Positions 44,819 through 56,213 of a DNA stretch of 64,000 nucleotides are shown here, piece by piece. The notes under the pieces were generated by a model that was not told the DNA's origin, did not search any database, and saw only the letters and a list, made by a program, of their open reading frames with translations. Source of the stretch: Calvatia gigantea (lineage: Eukaryota; Basidiomycota; Agaricomycetes; Agaricales; Lycoperdaceae); NCBI GenBank assembly GCA_025093985.1, contig JACAAK010000003.1, positions 1,984,001 through 2,048,000 of the forward strand. Direction: 5' to 3'. Within the stretch, counting starts at the first letter, position 1; each line of letters begins with the position of its first letter. Both the position numbers and the translations under genes were made by a program.

Positions 44819-47800
44819 CTAGAAAAATGCATTCATGTCAAACTCAGGTACCTGCACGTCCTGCTTTGCAGATTTCATCAAGTTCCCCAAACGAGCTTTC
44901 CTGGCGAGGAAATCGCTCTCGTGCTTTGTCACCGGTGAGGACGCCAATGGTGGTGCCTTTTCATTGCCGTTCTTATCACTGCTACTACGTTCAGGGGACA
45001 CGGAACGTGTCGGTGGTAATGACGGAATGTCCATGTCGATTTTGATAGACGAGCGGCGCAGGGAAGGTCCGAGTGAGAACACAGGTCTTCGGGATGTCGT
45101 AGGGCTGGGTGGCAGCGTAATTTTTGGGCTTGTCCTGACACTGTCCTCTGTGTGTGCCCGAAGGGCTTCGGCGGATGGCCGTTCAAACGACCAGGAGCGG
45201 ACAAGGTCGAGTGCGAGCACGTGACAACCTAAAACAAGCAGCCGTCAATTCAGGGGAGAAACGGGAAGTATTTTCTTTTTGAATACATACCCATTCTACA
45301 GAAGACACGGGCCATTTGGAGTACGAAATTGAATTCTGAGCGTCCCGGGATTTCAGACGTTCCTTTGACGGCTTGAAGAGTCTTTGATCGGAGTTGGGAG
45401 AACAGCAGGGCAAGACTTGGGTCGTCGTAGGATGGCTCCCCAATTTCTTCAACAAAGACGTTGTATGCTGCCGCAATATCTTGCAATGGTGTCTAAATAA
45501 GCCAAGTTTAGCATTTGAGCATGGAAAATAGTATTGAATGTCCACACCAGTAAAATTCGGACAGCCAGGTCTCTGCGATGCAACAACCAAAATGCCCATG
45601 AACCAAGCCACCTGTTGCCTGTTTGGAAGGCAGTGGGTAATACAGACTCCTTGAGAATGTCCTGGAGGATGGGCCCTTCATTACTCTGCTCCACGACTCG
45701 AGCTAAGGCAACGGCTAGTTGGAGATCACCCAACTGACGAGTGCACACGTTTACCGCGTCCTTGAGCGACCCGCCAAGTAGGAAAAAAGCAGCGGCATAT
45801 TCTGTACATTAACAGATGTGTATTCAGTTTCGGTGATGATAAAAGTAGACACACCAAAGCGGCGTTTCCCCAAAAGTGCAAATGCATTCTTCAAGGCCAC
45901 TGTCTTCCACTTTGGGTCTCTGAAATCATTCGAGAGGAATTTGAGCATTAGGGCCTGTTCTTTATGCCATGCCGCCTGTCTCCATAGCCCCTGGACGAGC
46001 TTACTCTTCCCCAGCGCGAAATAGAACAGTGAACACGCAGTCGGATCTCGGTTCTCTCCGATCATGTATTCGTTCCTTGCTATAACTTCCAGTTGCGTTT
46101 TCTGCACAATTTCAGATTAGCAACGGGAGAACTGAAGTGGGCGTTGTACACACCAGCGACTCAATCGAATTTAACCAGATAGGCAAACCAAGGGCTCTTG
46201 CATCCGCCCAAGTCATCTTTCCACCACAGGGCAGCCGCACATGAACCTACTAATAACTCCTGACTCTCACTATGGAAAGCCCAAATCATGTCCCTGTATC
46301 TCAGCCTCTCACGGAATCCTGTCTGGCGTGGCAATGCACCGCCTTTGATGACGTTGGAAGGGCTTGCGGGGGAAGTCGCGCGTTTGTTAAGGATATAGAA
46401 GGAGCGCATAGATATGAGATAACGGAGACCATTGGCGTCGAGGGCGCGGCGTTGTTCGTCAATCTGTGGGTGGGCGTGAGCCTTCGGTATTGAATAAGAT
46501 ATGCAGAAAGGACCACCTCGAGTGTTGCTTGTATGAGGACCAGTAAGTGAGCATGTTCGTTTGGTGTAAGGTGAGGTAGCGGGTTGTTTTCCAATCCCTC
46601 TAAGAGATGCTCAACAAGGGTCCTTGAAAACCCTTGCTCCTCTTCAGGTCTAAGTATCAGGGTTAGTGTCGAAGGCGGTCCATCGCGGACAGCTATTCTC
46701 ACCCATCCGAGCCATGATTGTTGTCTGCAAACAGCAAACTATACTGTTTTCTTGGTATAACAACCTTTGAAGCTCCAGACTCCATATCAAGCTCCAGAAA
46801 CCTCTCAACAGGCAACGGCTTCCAGATGTTGTCACCATACTTGCCGCCACTCCCTTGCTGTGCTTTCAAAGCATTTGCAAGGTTTACAATGGTCTCTTTT
46901 ACCAACTCCACCTTACCTACCAAAAATTTCTGTCAGGGACACACAATCAACCTATGACAATGCGTACCCCATAAAAGACATTGTAGTATCATCTGTGGAT
47001 GATAATCCTCCAAAGGCCCGTTCTGCCTCGCGACATATTCGAACAAGCTCTCACTCCCTTGCTCAAATTGTTCCTTCTCACCGAGGCGCTTCTTCCTCAG
47101 CAATTTTGGTTCACCGTACATTGACATCTGGTATCCTGATCCTACGAGGAATGAACCATTTGAAAGCCATATGGAATCACTTATAGGATATGGTGTGAAG
47201 CTGGAAGAGGGATAGATCAGATTGACCAATGCAAGAGCAATGGGAAGATTATAGACCTTGATATATCAATTCGATGACACAGAGCCCATCCAGGACCTTC
47301 GTCGAAATAGGTCATGCGTTGTTGACATAATATTTCAACGTGTCGAGAAAAGCCCACTGCGAGTATGGATTGCATGTCTGGCGTCGAGTTCCAATCGAGA
47401 TCCAAGACCGCCTGGCTACAAAAGGGTGAGTAGCAGAATTTGGTTGAGTTTATGACATGGGCGTACTCGAAAATACCCCGATATTCCAAACCGGATGCGA
47501 ATTCCGATTCCATTGAGTCCCAGATGGTCAGCTCATCGCCCTCAGAAGAAGGTACAACTAGAGAGTAAGTTGTTTTGAGCAAGAACAGCGACCAAATTGA
47601 TGGCAGGTCGACACACCTAATGCAGTTTTCTTAGCAGAACTGCATCTCGCACGGTTAAATCCCTTTCTCCCTGTCCTCACACGCCCAGTGCATCTCCAAC
47701 CACTGCTACCTCGACTGCAACCAGTTTTTCCGTTAGCCCGCCCATTGGTACCATTTACACCATTCGAATTCACAGAGGCTTCAGGAATCCAAAACGCCAA

Positions 47801-50354
47801 CTCCCCACACTCAGAGACACTCAACAACACGTCATGGTCTTCCCATCCTCCTCTTCCCTTTCTCGTCTCAGTCCGAGTAGCACTGTCACTCCAAGTCACT
47901 GTCTTCGGCCCCGAGCGAGTAGGAGAAGTTGGGGAGTGAGTAAAGCTGTCCATATTACCACCTTTTTTATAACCATCCCGTTCATCCCAGTCCCACCCCC
48001 ATGCCATCGGATCGACCGGGATGATTTTTCGGATTGCATTCTCGTGGGCGTTTGTACCGATGGAACTAGATTCAGGCGATTCTGTAGGGATCTTTGGGGT
48101 AGTTGGATCCTGGTCTGATGGACCTATACTTCCATTTCGATATCCATCACCACTTCCGACCCTTCTGGAGCTGGTCATAGCTGAGGGCAATTTGGGCAAT
48201 ATGGGTAGCCGGTTTTGTGAATGCAATGTCATTTTGCCTGTAGCAGTTTCGATCCTTATATGCAGGATATAAAAGTCAGGTGTGATTCCAAATATGGATT
48301 CGGTCGTGAAGTTGGGTTGTGCGAGAGTAGTGGTGAGGGTCGCGCTCGTGGTGGGGTATGTAAACAGCGATTCAAGTTTAGGGACGGAGAGGGTGGATGG
48401 AGGGTGTGAATAGGTGTGGAGAGTTATGAGGGAACGTGTGGAAGAGTAACTTGCAAACGAGTAGCCTATATATGCGTTAATCGTTTGAATTGGCTGAACC
48501 GCATAGAACGAGGGGAGCCCTACCTCGATCGAGAACGACCACGAAATCTGTATCCCCGAAATTTCCAACGTGCGCCAAACAACCTCTCTCCTCACCCCTT
48601 TCTACGATTCTCCATACATCGCCGAAACCGCCAACCCGAATCACCCCAACACCATGTCCTTCAGAAGTTCTAACAAACCTCACAATCTCCCTCCCTTCAT
48701 ACTTCACTCTCCGAACCCCTTTTGCCACTGGTTCCAACCCACTACCACCATTGGCAACATCCGTAATAGTCTCGATACTCCTGGTGGATTTGTATACATC
48801 AATAGGAAATTCAGTTTTTTTAGGACTGGTAGGTCCAGAAGGATTGAAGAACCCGACCGGGGACAAATCATAGGTGCGTAACGGTGGAGAAGTTACTAAG
48901 GTCAATTTTGTCGGGTCAGGATTCGGAAGGATATAAACGAATTTTGGTGCCGGATCGCTTGGGAGGGTGTTGGGGGGTGCATATTGGAGTGTGAACTGTC
49001 GAAGAAGAGTAGGAGGTCTTCTGTCAATGTTCTTTTTGTCGTAATCAGCCTCGATTTGATGTTGGAGTGAAGAATGCTTACGGCAACGGCGGTCAATATC
49101 ACAGAACCGTCTGCTAAACTTCGAAGAAAGAGGTCCCAGGTTTCTTCTACGATGTCTTTAATGAGACGAACCTGTGCATCGTCGGACCCCGCGTATGTTT
49201 TGAGAAGATGTTTCAAGACGGTGTCGAGTTGAGCCTTATCTAGCCAGAAGACGTCGGAGGTATCAGAATGAATTGAGGCGAATGAAAACGGCAGCGAAGA
49301 GAAGAGGTCCAAGCATGCGTGGAGTTGTAACGTTCGCGGAGAGTCGAGGACGGGAAGAAAGATTCGGAGTGCGGCATCCGAGGTGATGGTATACAAGATT
49401 AGATCGTCTCTAGAATTTGTTCAATAAAAATATTCTCGCCAAATACTAGAGGAACTCACCGACTTGAAGCTTGAGGATGTCTCCAACACAGAGTAACAAC
49501 TGAACGCGGATGTGTGATAGCCTGGGTCTGTCTGCCGGAAGTGGTCGAGTATATTCTAACAATATTGCTATTCTACAATCAAGAAGTGTGTCAAACAAGG
49601 GACAGTGCGAAGAACTGGCACACCTGGCGCACTTTTGGTACTGTGGCAATGTACGTGAGCGACGGTGCGAATGTTACGAAAGCTGGAGTTAGGCATCTGT
49701 GCCCGACCGATTAAGGACAGAGACATGCGGTGGAGTAAAATGCACGGACTTTGTTGACCACTTCTTCGACCATGTCGGTAGATCGTTCTCAAGAACAGAA
49801 GTATAGACTGATAAGCCATTCTCGGTACCCACTGCCAGGAGACCTGATTGCGCGGTTCGTTAGCGCTCGTATGACGAAACGCAGGTAACGGTATACCAGA
49901 TTTGTAGCTGAGGGCTGTGATAGTCTGGCCTGGGGGTAAGACGAGTGTTGAATGAATGCGCCATGCGTCTTGCTGAACCCCGGAAAGCGACCATGCGGCG
50001 ATGCGTGAGTTCATTGCTGTGAGGACCTGATGACAGGGGTGAGGTAGGGTATGTATGGGAAGTGTGGACATACCAGCCTGGATCCATGGTCTACAAACAG
50101 GCACGAGATGGTGTCCTGCGTGTGCTTAAAGTTTGGAAAGGCCTCCCAGAAGGCGAGAACGCGGACAAGTGCAAGAGTGCGTGCATTGAGAATGACGATG
50201 GTGTCCACGGAAGGATAAAGCTAGGATGGGATGAGGGCGGTGATGACAGTAGAAGTTGCATATAGATACACACCAATAGAACCTGGTTCAACAAAGGCAG
50301 AAAGTGAAGTGAGGCGTGCGGAGGGGGAGAGTATGTGTAGAGCGCATCGAGCAT
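44819..50354 (-). CDS. RAV1: RAVE complex subunit Rav1 (rabconnectin/DMXL family), one +1 frame break
   Basis: About 19 exons span 5.5 kb. The N-terminal WD40 half reads MLDALYTYSPPPHASL, TLALVRVLAFWEAF, MNSRIAAWSLSGVQQD, NIVRIYSTTSGRQTQ, LLSVSECGELAFWIPE and ILAVGFSRHVEILCQQRMTYFD. The RAVE-specific half has RLRYRDMIWAFHSESQELL, GLWRQAAWHKEQA, WKTVALKNAFALLGKRRF, GNRWLGSWAFWLLHRRDLAVR, ending PEFDMNAFF. Rav1 with Skp1 and Rav2 promotes V-ATPase assembly at vacuole and endosome. One extra base at about 46226 separates GSCAAAL from the conserved GGKMTWADARALG. The remaining junctions hold the frame. Its start codon is 80 bp from the divergent fasciclin-domain gene. Confidence 0.9.
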
Positions 50355-50434
50355 GGTGACGGACTCTGTTGAAGGAGCTAGTGCACGTGGTCTCTCGGAA
50401 TATAACACCCGCCCAAACCTTCCACCAAACGCCA

Positions 50435-53301
50435 ATGCGTCTTGCCTTCATCCTCCAAGGTCTCGCCGCCTCCTCGCTCGCGGCTCAGCTTCCGTTCTCA
50501 ACGACAAAGTTCACAACCCTCGTCGATGCCCTAAGTGCAGACGAGGACTTTGAATCCGTCCTTAAACTCCTCCAGCGCGCGCGTCTCATCCCAACCCTTA
50601 ACAGACTCGACGGAAGTACCTTCTTCGCACCCACCAATGACGCCATCAAGCGATACCCTTCCCCGCTATGGTCTACCATTCTCAATGATGACCATTTTGT
50701 CGTCACCGATAACATTCAAGAACAACTCCGCCAGCAGCTTTTCTACCATTTGCTAAATGAATCTCTCACTGGTCTACCTGATGGTAAAAATGGTCCGCAG
50801 GCATTCAAGACTTTACACTATCCCCACAACCCCATCGACCCTCCCAGTCGCGATCCCCCACCATATCCTCCTTGGATGCCCATACCTTGTGGGACGCTAG
50901 GTCGTGAACCCCAAAGACTGCGCACAGTGCTGCGTGATCAGAAGGGCCAGGTTGGTGTTGATGCGTTTGGTAAGGGCGGCGCGGAGATTGTCAAAGACAT
51001 GGTGGACGCAGGCAACGGTGTGCTATTCGGCATTTCTGACGTGCTAGAGCCGCCGCCAGCTCTAGGTAAAGCCGCCCGGATGTATATCTGACTCTGACTT
51101 ATCCTCAACCTACCACAGCCACCGTCATCTCTACGCAACAATCATTGTCCTATTTCCGCCGCATTGTCACCCCAGAAGCCCTTAAGTTTCTCAACAACAC
51201 ACCCGAACTCACTTTATTCCTCCCCGTCGACCAAGCCTGGAACAACCTTGACCCATACGAGAAAATCTATCTCGAAAGCCCATTCGCTGCCGACGATCTC
51301 AACCGTATACTCAATATGCATGCCGTCCTCGAGAAAGGCGTCAAGTGGTCTAGTTCGTTTGAGCCGGAGCTGAATCGTAATGCCATCTCCATTCTGACGT
51401 CATACCGCCGTTGTTGATCCTTGTTCTTTTAGTAACCACTGTTGATGGGACAAAGGTCGAGATCGTTGTAACACCAGAGAAGACAACAGTATCTGGTGGT
51501 GACCTCGTACAGCCTGATATCTATGCTTCCAACGGCGTTTTACATCTCGTTTCCTCGCTGCTCATTCCTAAGGATGCACTAAAAATCACCCCCGAAAAGT
51601 ACCTTCTCGCGTTCAATTGCACCACTTTCGTTTCCATGCTTCGTTCCGTCAACCTTACCAATCTAGTTCAGGATACGGAGAGCAAGTACACGATTTTGGC
51701 GCCCAAAGATGACGTATTGGCTATCTTCGGGGACCATGAATTACCCGAGAAAGGAAGTCCGGAGCTCAAAAAGATGATGCAGTACCATTTCGTACAGGGT
51801 CATTGGACCGTCAAGAAGCTTCGTGATGGCATGTTACTAGAGACGGCATTGGAGGAACAGGGCCTCAAAGATGGGAGACAGGTTTTAACCGTCGATGTGA
51901 ATGGAAGTGATAAGAAGGCCGCAAAGAGCATTCAATTCGCTGGCGTTGGTGTGATCGGCGAGCCAGGTCAGTGGCTAAACCACCGATTGGCGTGTACTGA
52001 CGGAAATACCAGTTGAAATGGATAACATTGTGGTTTACTTTGTTTCAAGACCTCTGGTGCCACCATCAGATCCTATATCCACAGCGCTTCCCAACCTCGA
52101 ATTATCGACCTTCCTTGCCGCTGTGCTCTCAACCAACGAATCCGAAGTTCTGAAAACAACCCCCCGAACGTCTCTCCTTCTACCGTACAACTCTGCCTTT
52201 AAGCGGCTCGGCATGCTCGTCAGCGGCCACCTCCTTAGCCCATCATCCAAATCTGATTTGGAGAAAGTACTGCTTCACCATACACTTTCTGATGTCGAAT
52301 ATGCCAGCAGCCTTGTCAACGGCTCTCAACTAACCTTTAACACCCTCGAAGGCAGCGACATCAAGCTCGAACGCATGTCCAACGGCACTGTACTAGTAGG
52401 CCCAAGTGGCGGTTGGCCCGGCATGAAATCTCGTCTCATCCCCAAGAACACATTAACTCAAACTGGCGTTATCCACGAATTGTCAGATATCCTCCTCCCG
52501 CGTTCAGTGGATATTACGATTGGCAAACTCGTGAAAGCGGCGAAAGGGAGCACGATGACGAGTATAGTTAACCGCGCCGGATTTGAGTGGATATTGAATG
52601 GGACTGCACCTCCAGAGGATTCGCCTTGGACTGGTGCTGTTGGGTGGACACTCCTTTGCCCAATGGATGACGCGTTCAAGCAGTACAACCTCACAAAACT
52701 TTTTGCTGATACCGAGCGTCTTCGGGCGATCGTCATGCAACATCTGATCCCCTCACCTTTCCCGGACAACCTCAGACGATTCGATAACGGCGGAAAAGGA
52801 GGAGACGGGGGGAAGAAACCTGGCGATGTCGACGACTTGTACAATAATCAGCCACTACCCCTGGAGGACACTGCGTCGTATTCGACTCTAAGATCGTCCA
52901 ACTCTGCATATGGCGACATTGTTTTTAGAAGTAGTGGCGATGGCGAAGACGGCGAGAAAACATTTATCGTCGGAATCAAAGACGCAAGAGGGACGGACGC
53001 GAAATCGGATTGGGCAAGGGTTGTCAGCTGGGGACGGGCCACTACATCTAGATCTTCTTCCTCCACCCCGGAGGCGCTCGTAGGCGGTGCTGCAGGCGGC
53101 GTGATTCAGGTTGATAGGCTATTGCTGCCTTATGAGCCGTCTTGGTGGATTGCATATGGTGCACCTGCGTTTGTAGGTTCCTTTGGTATTATTGCGATTT
53201 GTGCATTCTTCTATGGGGTCACCATCGTTTGGGGATGGGACACGACTGAGCCAACCTATGAGCCTGCTGGCGGGTTTGGCAGGGAGGATGATGAAGATTA
53301 G
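50435..53301 (+). CDS. FSC1: Fasciclin (FAS1)-domain membrane protein, Fsc1-like
   Basis: Exons 50435-51065, 51119-51376, 51433-51966 and 52013-53301 give 903 aa. After a signal peptide (MRLAFILQGLAASSLAAQ), four or more FAS1 repeats can be seen from their H1/H2-type blocks: STFFAPTNDAIKRY, LTLFLPVDQAWNNL, YTILAPKDDVLAIF, TSLLLPYNSAFKRLG and WTLLCPMDDAFKQY. One TM helix lies near the C-terminus (APAFVGSFGIIAICAFFYGV) with a short acidic tail. The layout matches fission-yeast Fsc1, a vacuolar membrane protein needed for autophagosome-vacuole fusion; this role is inferred. Confidence 0.88.
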
Positions 53302-54120
53302 AGCCTGTCCTGAGTATCAGTGACAGGAGTATGCCCAGTGATATGTTTGGACAGGAGGCCAAGTTGCTGTAGGTCCCTAGATTTAAGCTCTGTCGCATAT
53401 GTCTCTTTATTCCATGTATTATACCAAGTCCTCTTTTTGTTCTTCTGAGTACTTTCACCCTACTTTGAACCGCCCAGTAGTACCGTCCAAACATAGAACA
53501 TGCACTGTTTTATCGTGGAATCACTGAGTCACTACATCAATCGGAACTAAAAGTGATTCGGAACGCGAGCAAGAATCACCACCGAGTGACAGGCGAACAC
53601 ACATGGGCAGGATATTGTCCGTGTGGATGTCGTCACTAAGAAGAGAAACGACAGAAGATACTCGATGGAGAGTTATCGGGATTCGGAAGAACCGCAACCC
53701 AGCTTCATGCTCAACGACCTGCAAATCCAAGCAACGGAGATGAAAGAGGCAGAGGACTGGAGGACCGGACATTGATCGTAAGTACGCATGTGAATTCTAC
53801 CCGTCAAGAAACAGCACCCTGCAGCGCGCTCCGGTTCGTGTAGCGCGGTACACCCGCGCCGCACCGATCCAATCCCAACTCCTTCCGAGTTGCTGCCATC
53901 CGCTACACAAGATTATTGTATACCTGATTTCCGTCGGCCATCCAGTCTGCCTCACCTTAACCTTGGACCACCGCCCACCTTATTTACCTCTGTCAGCCCC
54001 TTGTCACCTCTGGCACACCTGACACCACCTTCATTCTAGATTTCCTTGATTCAACTTTCACTTCCCGTTTTACGTGGAGTATCGATCAGTTGCGTTTCTC
54101 AATCCTCTGCTTTTTGATCA
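53302..54120. other. Gap before the carnitine carrier, no gene seen
   Basis: About 820 bp between the fasciclin gene stop and the carrier start. Pyrimidine-rich runs near 53960-54110 look like a promoter and leader. No supported coding frame. Confidence 0.4.
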
Positions 54121-55789
54121 ATGGTGAGCGCTTGAGCTTCCGCTGTCAGTCCGGCAGGATAGCTAATTGTGGATTATGCTGTAGAGTGAAGAAAAACAAC
54201 CACAATCACAACAGAAGACGGTGTCAGCGACCGAGAACATCAAATCCTTCGTCGCTGGTGGATTCGGCGGTGTTTGTGCTGTGTTGGTTGGTGAGTATAG
54301 CGTGCACTGTATCATTCTCCACTGCCTTGTCCTTTCTGTTCACTCCCACTTTTTTGTTGACTGCCGGGCACTCGGAGTGGTGTTTGCCACGGTGTCTTTT
54401 TTTTGGCATCATATAATCAGACTCGGCCTCTCAGTCACTTTCCGCTGTCGCAATTGAATCACAAATCGCTTCTCGGCCCCCTTCTCTTCTTTTATTCTTA
54501 CTTCGATTCGCGCATCTACAACGATCATCCACTCATGTCATGATCTTGACCACCAGGTCACCCATTTGATCTGACCAAGACCAGGCTGCAGACTGCTACT
54601 CCGGGAACATATACCGGTGCAATCGATGTCGTGAAGAAGACTTTGGCCAAAGATGGTGTCACTGGGTGCGGCTGCCCTTCCCCTTGATGAGCTCATATCT
54701 ACGATCTTGCTCATGGATACGCTCTAGGCTATACCGTGGCATGGTGCCTCCTCTGCTGGGTGTTACACCCATTTTTGCTGTCTCTTTTTGGGTACGTCTA
54801 GAATCTGAAATCACATGCAAAGTCCGAGTGGATTGTAACCTCGGGTTAAACGATAGGCCTATGACGCATCGAAACAACTGATTCACGCACTTACGCCCAA
54901 CCGGTCAAGCGCGTCCCTCTCCATTGCTGAACTCGCAACAGCGGGTTTTCTTTCTGCCGTCCCAACTACCCTGGTCACTGCCCCCGTGGAACGCGCGAAA
55001 GTGCTACTCCAGGTTCAAGGTCAAGGAAATTCTGAGGTCAAATACAAGGGCGTTACGGATGTTCTTAAGCACCTGTACAAAGAAGGTGGTTTGAAGAGTA
55101 TTTATCGGGGCACGGGCGCTACACTTGCTCGTGATGGTCCCGGAAGCGCCGCGTGCGTCCGTTATTCGTCTCATCTCGTCATACATGCTGACTGGTTGGC
55201 CCTCTGGCAGGTATTTTGCCGCATATGAGGTGACAAAAAAATTCCTCACACCAGTTGGTTCATCCCCTGCGCAGCTTAATCTCGGAGCTATCATTGTTGC
55301 AGGTGGTACAGCTGGTGTCGCCATGTGGGCAATTGCCATTCCTCCTGATGTACGTTTCGAAGCTTCACAAGACCCAAACATTTCTCAGCCTACGCAACCC
55401 CCCTTACTGCTGATCAAAGCTTCCCCTTCTTTCCCCCTTATCCTTCTGGTTTCATCTCGTCATATACCATAATCGTCCCATCATGCTAACGCAATTTCCC
55501 CTTCTTATCACCTAGGTCCTGAAATCACGCCTTCAATCCGCTCCCACGGGCACCTACTCTGGTATACTTGACTGTGCGCGTAAGACTATTGCAATTGACG
55601 GTATTGGTGCCCTTTGGAAGGGCTTTGGCCCGGCGATGGCCCGGGCTTTCCCCGCTAACGCAGCTACCTTCGTACGTTTGAATTTTTTTCCACTGCTATT
55701 TTTGTTATCTCCTGGGTTCTTCAACTCACACACTATTCTTGCAGCTGGGGGTTGAAGCTTCGAGAAAACTCCTTGACGGTTTGTTCTAA
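54121..55789 (+). CDS. CRC1: Mitochondrial carnitine/acylcarnitine carrier
   Basis: Eight exons: 54121-54123, 54185-54290, 54557-54665, 54728-54791, 54857-55152, 55211-55349, 55516-55671, 55745-55789 (305 aa). The first exon is the ATG alone; a phase-0 intron follows it, and exon 2 begins SEEKQPQSQQ. Three carrier repeats with PX[DE]XX[KR] motifs are visible: HPFDLTKTRLQ, APVERAKVLLQVQ and PPDVLKSRLQ. FVAGGFGGVCAVLVGHPFDL and the second-repeat APVERAK form are typical of carnitine/acylcarnitine carriers, which bring acylcarnitines into the matrix in exchange for carnitine. The second intron is unusually long for this window (266 nt). Confidence 0.9.
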
Positions 55790-56213
55790 TATCCTAAAAT
55801 ATGCAATGATACCGGGAAGCACGATGAGCTGTGAAGCTTTGGAGTTGGCACGTTTGCGAGCGTTATATTTGCTTCGCTGTTATAGATATGTTCAGGAAGC
55901 TTCTTGTAAAGGGAGTTTAATGCATGCCATCAATATACCGCGTTTGTCGGTTTGCTTCGGGCGCCGGTTGGTGAAGAAATTGAGATGTTCCTTTCCTCTT
56001 ACTGGAAAAAAGGTCTACATACAGGTCAAGTCGTTTTACATATTGTTTGCATTACTGCTGAGCAAGGTCTCAGAAGACGTAGATTTACAGGATAAATATA
56101 CCGCAGACGAGATCTCTAGTCAAGAAAAAGGGTCAAGGCATTGACGAGGTGGATCAGGACAAGGCATCAAGGGCAAATCCCCATAGAATCATAGTCTTTA
56201 ATCAACAGCCAAT
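55790..56213. other. Convergent 3' region, no gene seen
   Basis: The gap between the carrier (+) and ARG2 (-) stop codons. An open frame from 55752 to 56144 on the plus strand overlaps the carrier's last exon and shows no domain. Confidence 0.4.

Noticed and set aside
49690..49745. Apparent frame break in Rav1 after KKWSTK
   Set aside because: A 52-nt GT-AG intron with an acceptor at GGGCACAG restores the frame fully.
55752..56144. 130-codon open frame after the carnitine carrier
   Set aside because: It overlaps the carrier's last exon in another frame and then runs through 3' sequence without any domain.
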